Below, in pieces: positions 21,458 through 30,800 of a stretch of DNA of 37,299 nt. Within the stretch, counting starts at the first letter, position 1, and each line of letters opens with the position of its first letter. The DNA comes from Silene noctiflora (Eukaryota; Streptophyta; Magnoliopsida; Caryophyllales; Caryophyllaceae). The DNA is taken from NCBI GenBank assembly GCA_009801015.1, contig VHZZ01002894.1:8877-46175 (forward strand), given 5' to 3'. Both the position numbers and the translations under genes were made by a program. The notes under the pieces are model-generated. The model ran no database searches and was not told where the DNA came from. It saw only the letters and a list, made by a program, of their open reading frames with translations.

Positions 21458-24400
21458 CTAAGTTGATGCCTTTTCCCGGTATGCCAACCTCTGAAATCAG
21501 GAAAAAAAAAACCCATTAAAAAATGTGATAACCATGGGAGATATGTTGACATACATGGTGCATCATCTCATGTTGAGAGTCGAATTTTCAGTAGTGTTGT
21601 ATGGTTTGGGAATTGATGTAATACTGGAAACGGGTTCAAATTAGAAAAAGTGTAAAACGCTATGGCAATGAAATATAAAGCGCTATGTCGACTCAGTTCA
21701 CTAATGAACTCCATTCCATAGATGGATTCATTTGAATTATCGGTCAACCAAACCTGAAACCATACAAGATACAAACATGCTCTAGATTCCGTGAAAACTT
21801 ACCAAATGGCCTTGATTAAAATTGCAGGAGGTTCTAAGTCCAGCCAAAGTTTCTTCTGAATCCAACACTTGCAAATCATCTATCCACGCCTCCAATGCAC
21901 ATGAACTCGATTCTTGACCTTGCACGGGTGAGAAAGAGCCCGATTTTGAAGAGGGGCCTCTTGCTGCCAAAATTTCCAATCTCTCAGGTGCCAGCGACGT
22001 CTGAACAGCAATAAACTGCGAGAGTAAACACATTAGAAGCTATTATTACAAGGATCGAAGAAGATACAGCATACAGTGGTGAAAAGAAGTAACTAAACGT
22101 CCAGATGAAACGAGATACTTGGCATAATTGTTCGACAGATAGAGTTGGCCTGCTGCATAGGAAGGAATGATGTAGAGCAGATGGTTTCTGCTGATCAAGA
22201 GGAATGAGAACCACTTGGATTTCCAGCTGAAAGAAGAGAAATCAGTTTCAGAAACCTACCCTACCTTACCTAGTACTTAGTACAAAATAATTAGAAGCAT
22301 GAACCGTTTAGTGAGTCATTTTACTTTATCACATTATATTCCAAAGCCAAATATTAGCAAGTGTTCAGCTCCACTGAAGTAAAAAAAGGATAGTAGAAAA
22401 AATATAAATACACGCAAGTTAAGTGATTACTTGCAGCATTCTACAACAAACAAAAGTTCTTGTGCATCGCATCACAAGTTCACAACTACCCATATATCAA
22501 GCAATCAAGGTGATCTGATGAGTATTGGGGTCCAATTTGAGGCACAATGTCACCCCAAAAAGAGATCAGATTACCTCGCTGTCATTCTCTTGCAAGTTCC
22601 GGAGATGGTCCCCAAGCTTTGTAAGGCGGTTGCGAGAAGGTTTGCCACTGCTATATCTGAAGTTGCTCCTTAAGCCACCTTTACCCCAAGCCAACATTTC
22701 TGAGCATCCAACCAACCCTACAGATGCAAGTAAGGGTTCCTTGTGAGCCACATGATCATGCTCATTGTCACCTCCATCTCCACTAGCACTTGCTGGTGAT
22801 GGCTGGCCTCTCCACTGCTTCGACCATCGAGATTTAGCCTCAGTGCAACGCTCATCTTTGGAAGATGAATATTTGCCACCATCATGACCATGAGTGTCTA
22901 CCTCTTCCTCAGCCCTATCACAAAACATAGATATGACATACTTACATGTGAGACGAATCCATACCCATATAATCTAGTGAGGAATGCACAAGTATGTGGG
23001 TCGGTCTTGCATATGAGGTCGTCTCATACAAGAGTCACTACAGACCTATAGTTTCTTCTCCTACGATATGTAATCCGTGACCTTTTCCGCTTCTTGGTCA
23101 GAGCCTCTGTCTGCCGTTGCAATGTTTGGGCAATTGAAGCTTGAATCTGCCCAGAAGATATCAGATTTAATAGCTTGTCGTATTGGAATTAGAATGTTAC
23201 CAATAGAATCTACCAAACAAAGCCTCACTTGCTTATTTCGAGCCTCTTCATCTTCTTGAAACGATAGTTCCTGTGACCAAAAAAATTGTTTAATGAGGGT
23301 AGCAATTAATGATATGTGCTTTACAAAAAATGTAATACGGAGTATTAATCAAGGTGTTTCAAGCAATATTTTATGTTAGAGAAGTATACCTCTTCTTCAT
23401 ATTGGTCAATATCTGGAAATATAGCTGCAATTAGTGCATCAAAATTTGCATCATCTCTTAGAGACCTTCGACTAGGACAATGCGTGCGGCAAGCAGGACA
23501 TTCCTTGTTGCTGTTTATTGATTTTGACAATAAAGTTAACTCTATAGAATGCTACATAGCTAGTCACAAAAGGAACAGCACTCAGACAACATCTGAAGGC
23601 CAGACTTAGTTCTAAGGCTCAAAGTGGCCAGAGCCTGTGAGGATGACGTGAAGCGACGTGCCTCATGCACTAGATGCACACTGCTTTTGCAAACAAACTT
23701 GTACTTTCTGAAATAAATTGTGTGCAAAAATATCCTCCCTACACTTTGCACCTAGGTGCGTCTGAAGCGCTCTTTTAAGAAACATTCGTACTGTTAAGAG
23801 TAATTTTTAAAAATAGAAGTGTGTATAGACGGGAAAACAAATTTCTCAATACCCCATTCGTATGGACTTGTCAATGCATTCTCTGCAGAAGCGATGAAGA
23901 CATTCCATAACAGTTCTTGTCTTTCGGATGATCCCTGCCACATTTACCAGAGAAACTTAAAAACGAGGTACAAAACAAAAACAGAACAAAAAAATTCCTA
24001 GCAGATCAACTGCAGTAAGTTATAGTTTCTGATGTAAGTTTCAGGGAAAGGACTACCTAAATGTGAGAACAAATAAAATGAAGCCATGACAAACGAAATG
24101 AATTAATGAATAGAACACAAAGAACAGTATACGCTGCGAATAGGATTCTGGACTAATGTCAAAGATATATATTAAAGTTGTATTCACAATCCAATGATGC
24201 CCTGAACTATGGAGAGCAAGAAGTGCAAGAGGAAAAAAACGCTAACAGGATGCTTTGTCGATCCACTCCACTGCAAAATCAAAAGTGAATTGGGAAATTG
24301 GTCTCTGAATAACTGAAGTGTCTTGAGAAAAGAACATTTAACAGCGAGATAGCGTCTATAATCATCACATTCTTAACAATCTTTTTGTCAATCATACAAT

Positions 24401-26571
24401 CATTGATCACAAGCTCAACTGGGAAGTAGGAACCAGCTTATGTTTAAAAGTCAATTATTAAATCTACACAATTTGGTGTAATTTCCATTGCATCTTGATT
24501 AACCAACATGATATTGGATGCGACAAATACAACACGAACTGCTTTTCCAAGATCACCTATTATTCCCAGTGAGAGTCTGAGGCCCTCTTTCCCAATTAGT
24601 CCACTGATCGTTAACATAGTACCACCACAAACAGGTTATCCTTTTTTTACAAGAGTTTTTGAACCTCAAAGCCTCAATAGTCTGGTTTCTTTGGGCATGG
24701 ATAGTCGAGGGCCAGGGTGATTTAGATGTAGCCTTCCAAAAAACGAATAGTAAGACAGCAATCAGCAATGCATCATAGAAACACCTTCAACATAAGGGTT
24801 CCATATTTCTCAGCATACTTATACATCAAAAAGAAAAAAGCATTCTTGTTGGTTACACTTCTGTTTTTTATGTGCCAGAACGGCACCTACTTTGAAATTC
24901 TCCGGAAACAGAGCAGCGCAAGAATCCTATCCTACTCTTAAAATGTCTGAAAACGTCAATGCAACATAAATAGGAGAAACGCCACTTATAACTACAGACA
25001 GCTAGAGAAAAAGATATCTGAGCCATACCAAGACAAATCGGACATTGTACTTCTTTGCGTATATCTGACAAGCTCACAAGAACGAATCTGTCATGAAACA
25101 AATAAGAGCATTACTAGACGCATATTCGCCACTTAATATGATTTGCTCAATATGCTCAAAAACTAGCTCATTGCAGGCTTGCAGCTAGTCTGGTTAGAAT
25201 CATTGACGATTTACAAACCCGAAAGTATGTTAGCTGCAAGCTTGCAACATATTACAGCAGTGTTTGCGCTAAAAACTGCACAATTAACTAACCGTCCTAA
25301 CTTCATCCGTAATTACACACCATAATTGATACGTACAATAGAGTCATTAGTGAGGACATAAAAGAGAGAGTAGCAAACGAAGAACGTACTCGTCTTTCTC
25401 ATAGTTTTCATCTTCATCGCTGCAGCTTAACTGACTTCTAATTATTTCTGATATTTAACACCAGAGAGACGAAAATGTCACAATCTAAACCAAAATCCAC
25501 ACCAAAAAAAGGGAAAAAATTTGAGAAACATTTGGGTGGCCGAGCAGTGGCGGAGCCAGAATTTGTCGTCACAACTTACAAGGAAACATTAACAAACCAA
25601 GGTAAAATAGAAAGAAAAAATCGGGAATTTACCAAAACTTCTACTCCTTCCGTCTCAATCATTTGCTTACTTTATACTCCCTCCGTCCCGGTCATTTGTT
25701 GTCCTTTGGTTTTGGCACAAAGACCCAGGAGAGAGGAGGGAACCAATTACAAGTGGACTAAATTGAATGTGAAAGTTCAGATTACTCATCAAATGCAATC
25801 CTAAAATAGAAAGGACAACAATTCATTGAGACACCCAAAAATAGAAAAGGACAACAAATGACCGGGACGGAGGGAGTATATTCATTTTAATCAAAGGTAA
25901 ACAAATGATTGAGACGGAGGGAGTATAAACTTTTAGAAAGACGACCACCCCTGCTAGTCTCCTAAGTTCCGACACTGCAAATGAAAACAACGACAACATC
26001 ACAGTGGCGGAACCTGATTTATAGTTACGAGGCGGAAATTAACGCAATAAAGTAAACCACCACTACTACCAGGATTTGTAGTTACGGAAGAGCTAGTAAT
26101 TAAATTATACTCTATCCGTCTCATCATTTGTTTACGTTTGATTAAAATACTTTCGCAAAGAATATAAAAGGCAAACAAACAAAAAATAAAAAATGATATG
26201 TGACCTCCATTGGAACCAAGTATATTATTGTTGTTTTCATCACGGTCATCTGAAAGACGAATAGATCCAATAAGGCGGAATAAGACATTCCCAACATCCT
26301 CAGCAGAAATAAAGGTATTATTGTCAACAACTTGATCATTAACATCATCCTTGTTTTCATCTTCTTCTTCCTCTTCGTCTCCGTCTCCATCTTCGTCTTC
26401 CTCTTCGGGCTCGGGTTCGGGTTCGGGTTCGTCATTCTCCTCGTTATGACTATTGTTGTTATTATTAGCAGTAATTTCTTCAAGGTGAAGCTGGTGATTT
26501 GGAGAGTTGGGTAGTTGTACGACATCTACGTTTTCCTCCACCTCGCTAAAGTTTACCTTCACTGGCGGCAT
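21458..26571 (-). CDS. RING1: RING1-type Polycomb E3 ubiquitin ligase (PRC1 subunit)
   Basis: Eleven exons: 26571-26205, 25447-25390, 25087-25029, 23934-23853, 23510-23390, 23270-23229, 23146-23046, 22914-22575, 22226-22119, 22015-21803, 21490-21458. All phases agree and sum to 507 residues. The order is an acidic Glu/Asp run (about 55-85), the C3HC4 RING finger at 157-196 ([17 protein letters not shown]), the family block [20 protein letters not shown], a basic KKRKR stretch (about 262-266), the [14 protein letters not shown] block, and a RAWUL ubiquitin-like domain from about 391 ending [13 protein letters not shown]. This is the Arabidopsis RING1A/B layout: PRC1 ligases that monoubiquitinate histone H2A and keep developmental genes off. 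The last exon, of 11 codons, was found by matching the family C-terminus. The ATG is the first in frame. Intron 1 holds nested Stowaway elements. RING1A versus RING1B cannot be decided. Confidence 0.95.
22940..23037. repeat. Copy of the intron-borne dispersed repeat (RING1 intron 7)
   Basis: 'cccatataatctagtgaggaatgcacaagtatgtgggtcggtct' followed by 'gaggtcgtctcatacaagag' matches the copies in BAC1 and DEG15 introns with scattered differences. Confidence 0.5.
25644..25923. mobile_element. Stowaway-like MITE in RING1 intron 1, host of a nested copy
   Basis: The left end CTCCTTCCGTCTCAATCATT and the right end AATGATTGAGACGGAGGGAG are inverted copies with TA on both sides (25642-25643 and 25924-25925). 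After removing the inner element (25677-25876) the outer one is about 80 bp and matches the element at 27993-28082, including the words 'caaatgattgagacggaggg' and 'attttaatcaaag.taaa'. Confidence 0.85.
25677..25876. mobile_element. Stowaway-like MITE nested in another
   Basis: The ends CTCCCTCCGTCCCGGTCATT and AATGACCGGGACGGAGGGAG are perfect inverted copies flanked by TA (25675-25676, 25877-25878), and the mirror extends inward to 'tgttgtccttt'/'aaaggacaaca'. Its 200 bp sit inside the element at 25644-25923, so it arrived later. Confidence 0.9.
26106..26160. mobile_element. Single Stowaway-like end in RING1 intron 1
   Basis: 'tactctatccgtctcatcatttgtttacgtttgattaaaatac' resembles one end of the family at 25644 and 27993, without a partner end nearby. 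It is probably a broken copy. Confidence 0.45.
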
Positions 26572-26691
26572 TATTGAATTTTGCGGCGGCGATGGCGGTG
26601 GCGGTGGCGGTGGTGCGGTTGGCAGGTGGTTGAGTCTTGAGTGTGTTGGGGTGGGTTTTTCAGGGAGTAGCAATTGTACTACCGTTCTTTC
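26572..26691 (-). other. In-frame open proline-rich leader ahead of the RING1 ATG
   Basis: The RING1 frame stays open from the ATG back to a stop at 26692-26694. It would encode about 40 residues including a run of seven prolines, but no ATG occurs in it; the only start-like codons are TTG/CTG types. It is most simply the 5' UTR. Confidence 0.5.
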
Positions 26692-27857
26692 CTAACAATG
26701 TATATTATGTATATGCGGTTGTAGTTACCATCGAATATTACTCGTCCGTCTTAAATAAGAATTTGTGTAAAAAGTAGTCTCTATTATCAGTCTTAGGCTT
26801 AACAGACACTACTCAATATGGGTAAAGTATTGCCGTCTTAAAATGAAAATTTGTGATAATAAAAAATTTACTACATTTTAGGACGATGATAATTTATGAA
26901 TTTTAATGTGGTAATTACTAAAAACTTTAACTAATATTTGTTAATTAAAAAATGTTGATTAAATCTTTAGATAAGAAAAGTTATTTATTTATTTAAATTT
27001 TATAATCTTTTTATATATTAAGAGAAATGCGTTGATTACCAAATCAGGCCAAAATATAGGAATGGAAAATCATAAAGTATAGATGTTTAGAGATGTCGAA
27101 TGTCGATCACTAATCCAAAGTAAAAACCCAATACTCAGGTGTTAGACTTTAGAGCTAGCGTGTTACTGCAACTTATTTAAGTAATTAGGAAAAGGCCGGT
27201 TTGAAAATAAAAAAAGATTAAATAAATTGGCGAAGTTAATGATTTAAGGACTTGCGGGTTGGAAAAAGTAACGTGTTTATGTAATTAGGATGAATTAAGA
27301 TTTAAATTTTAAGTAAAGGATTGTGTGTGCCATTTTGGGATGAGTTTATTTATTTCATTTATTGACATTTACATAAGTAATGAACTAACTTATAACGTAT
27401 ACTCTCTGTGATAAAAAGAAACGCATGGTTAAATCCTACACATTTTTCCGAATAAAGTGTGAGATAAAGTAAAATTGTGAGTTTGATCTAGTGATTACGT
27501 AAATAAAATGTAATTCTACAATAATCTCTCTCCAACAAACTCGTAAGTGATGATCGCATTTATTACTTAACCCGTTTTAAATATATAAGACGGAAATATC
27601 GGTAGGGGAAGAATTGGGGATACAAGTAATTTGTGATAGATTATGACGACCGGTTTCTTTTTCTAGCCTTTTTTTGCCACCATTTCCCGCATTTTCAAGT
27701 AAAGGAAGAATAATCCATAATCCATTGTTATACAGGTATAAATTCATTCTCATCTATCCAACTCATTTAATTTAATTTAATTTCAAAACAAATACCAAGT
27801 AAATTACTTTAATAATTCGTTGTTATCTATTGATCAATTCATCAAGATTCTGCAATT
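26692..27857. promoter_or_regulatory. Intergenic region between divergent RING1 and DEG15
   Basis: About 1.3 kb between the two start codons on opposite strands must contain both promoters. AT-rich; I find no convincing TATA box. Two direct copies of 'ccgtcttaaa-t-gaa-atttgtg' (about 26748 and 26831) mark a small transposon relic of the type also seen near 36740. Confidence 0.5.
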
Positions 27858-30800
27858 ATGGAGCTCTCAGAAATGGTTGAATTTGCTAGAAATTTTGCAG
27901 TTATGGTCAAAATCACTGGCCCTGTAAGCTCTTAACAACTTTTTATATGTTTGTTTCTTTGATTTTTAGATGATCATCCATCAATTTCATTACTCCTTCC
28001 GTCTCCGTCATTTGTTTACCTTTTATATTGTTTGTGACGTTTATTTTAATCAAAGATAAACAAATGATTGAGACGGAGGGAGTCAAGTATTTTTTTTTGT
28101 TTGTTAAATTACCCTTTATTGAATTCAATTGATTTTTAGGATCCAAAGGGGTTAAAGATGAGAAATCATGCATTTCATCAATACATGTAAGTTTAAAGTT
28201 ATGATCTTTCTCGTTTTTTTGTGAATTTTTCTGGGTTTTTTATGAATGAGTTTTTAGGGTTTTTGCTGTTGTTTTTGTTCTTGTACAGTTCAGGCAAGAC
28301 AACCCTTTCAGCTTCTGGGTTGTTGTTACCTAGGAATCTTCTGAAATATATGAACTTTGAGAGTTGTGAAAAAGGTGCAATTGTTGTTACTGTTGCATCA
28401 ATTGTTGAGCCTTTCTTGTCACAAAAGTCAAAAATGATCGATGTCCAGGTTTCATTCTATCGACTATGTTAGGTTTTGTTATGATTTTCGAGTGTTCTTA
28501 CTGTTATGATTGTGTAGTAATGCTTGATTATTGAGCTTCAGGGTATCCCTGAGTTGATTCCTGGTGCTCAGATTGAGGTTATGGTTGAGGTAATGTGATT
28601 GTTCGTTTGTGTTTGTTAGCTGTTAATCAAGGGAAATGCTCACTGGAGCTGATGTTGTGCTGTTTGTTTTCATATATAGATGAAAGAAGGAAAACTGCAA
28701 AACCCCGTGTCATTGGATGGTGGAGGTGCTAAGTGGTTTAGTGCCCGAGTTGTGAGAGTGGTAGGTGTTTGTGCTCGCTCTTTGCTCAAGGAATTGATGA
28801 ATTGTGCCTGCTTCTTTGTTAGGTCATAAGTTTCGATGCCATTGTCAGATATGATAAATAGAGAATCGTAGTTTTTAGATGAAGAAACAGCTAGGCATAA
28901 CATGAAGTAGAATTAGAGTTTACAAGTTAATTGATCGTGATCTAATAAGTTTGATGTTTTAATTTATCTGGTAAAAGCTATGTTTCCCCTTAAGTCCTAT
29001 GCTAATTGCTTCTGAAGTCAGAGTTACTGTCGCAAGAAATATATAGGCTTTGTTGATGAGTTTTATGTTTTTAGCTTCTCCTTTTGCTATTTTGTCTCAA
29101 ATTTTTCGTATTGAATATAGATGCCTTGTCTCCTCCATGGTAATTTCTTAAGTGCAATCTCATGTAAACTTATGAAGGTCGATGTCCCTGCATCTTCTTC
29201 AGCAGTCCGATCGTTAATTGAGGCTTCTTCTGGATCATCTGAGCAATGTTGGGAGGTTGGCTGGTCTTTGTCAGCTCGTGTTGACAGCTCTCAAAAGTTG
29301 ATGGCTTCTGAGATACAGGTTTGCCTTTTAGATACATTGTTCCCTTACTCTGTACTCCACACTTGAGATTGCAAAGTTTATGCATGCTGTTTTACACTGA
29401 AATACTGAATCATTTTTTTTGTGGAAGTTGATACATACACTTTAGTTTTCAATTTTCATTAGTTCAGCTCTTTTTCGATGAAACATACCCTATGGTTCAT
29501 CATCGAGATAATAATGAACGAGCGGATTATTTTTTGGCGAGCAATGCTCATCTCACGGATAGTGCAAGTCTGCAAGATGTAAAACTATTCTTACTTTAAC
29601 ACAAGAAAATCTTAAGCTGTAATTGTTGGTCTATCTGCTTTCGTGTTCTGACTTATTTTGTCTTACCACTCTTTGGTAATGCTGCTGTTTTGAATGACAG
29701 TGCTCTTTGTTTTAGAGTTGGAACAGCTGATATCCTGTTGGTAAACTCACTTTCCTGTTTATATTTTAGGCAAAGAGTAAAGATGGATTGAAGGGTGTGA
29801 ACCTGATAAGCAAGGCTGCTACTAGGATTGCATTTCTTTTACTGCCTTCATTATGTGAGGTGAAGTTTCTTGTGTGGCTAGTTTATTAGCGTTCTGTATA
29901 CATTGCCTGATTTATGTTTTGAAATTTCTATCACATGTTTATAGGAGTGACGAGGTAGATTACTTTTTTCTAGGATGTACCTGAGGTTAAGATGGCAAAT
30001 ACCAATAAGAGAGGAGATTTTGTTCTTTCAATGGGATCCCCTTTTGGAATTCTGTCTCCACTGCACTTCTTCAACAGGTTAGAGTTTGAATTTTATTAGA
30101 TTTATGCGGTCTCAGTTCGTCTTGCTGCGGAAATGCTGGTGAATATGATTGAGATAATTATTGGTGATTCTAGTCGATGACATATATGGATATGAAATGA
30201 ATTCAATCGATTGATAACAAGAAGCTATCTTCAATGAATGGGTCGATCAAAATGCAACTCTAGATGTAGAGCATGCTTCTTAGTTCACAAAAATTCATAT
30301 GAGTTGGTTGCGAGCAACTTATTAACCTTATAATTAAATGAGAAATACATAAGAATTTGGGTTGGTTTACATGTGAGACCATCTCATACTCTCATACAAG
30401 ACTCATTTATCTTAGTTTAAAATGTCAGAATAATGGCTGTGCATCTTGTAGGCATCTGGCTTTTTACTTAATTCCCCGCCCAGTTTTATGTTTGGGATAA
30501 TATTTTGTCTAGAATGTAGGAGTTCCAATCAATATTGGGAATTCGGATACTGGCTTTTCCTTTGTTAGCCTTCGATAAATTTTGAGACTTGAGTAAACAA
30601 TAAACAGTAAATCAGTAATAGACTGAATAGCACAAAACACCAGCACTCCAAATAAAGGAAGGATGAGGTCTTGGAATTATATTGTCGTTCAAACTTGAAG
30701 CCTTCAATCGCCATCGTAGGCGAGAGTCGCTTCTTTTATGATGATTTTTTTTAGTGTGTTCTTGGTCTAATTGTATAATATTTCTCTTTTTGAATCAGCA

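Noticed and set aside
21568-21753. Alternative last exon of RING1 starting at 21753 ([10 protein letters not shown]...)
   Set aside because: It would need an intron of only 49 bases (21754-21802), too short for plants. The exon at 21490-21458 restores the known family C-terminus.
25475-25804. 109-codon plus-strand frame as a gene
   Set aside because: It crosses the nested Stowaway elements in RING1 intron 1 and begins in intron sequence.
25549-26025. A hAT-like element bounded by CAGTGGCGGA at 25549 and 26003
   Set aside because: Both copies point the same way, so they are not terminal inverted repeats of one element; at most two separate broken ends.
26142-26525. 127-codon minus-strand frame overlapping RING1 exon 1
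   Set aside because: It is a shifted-frame shadow of the acidic Glu/Asp-coding exon.
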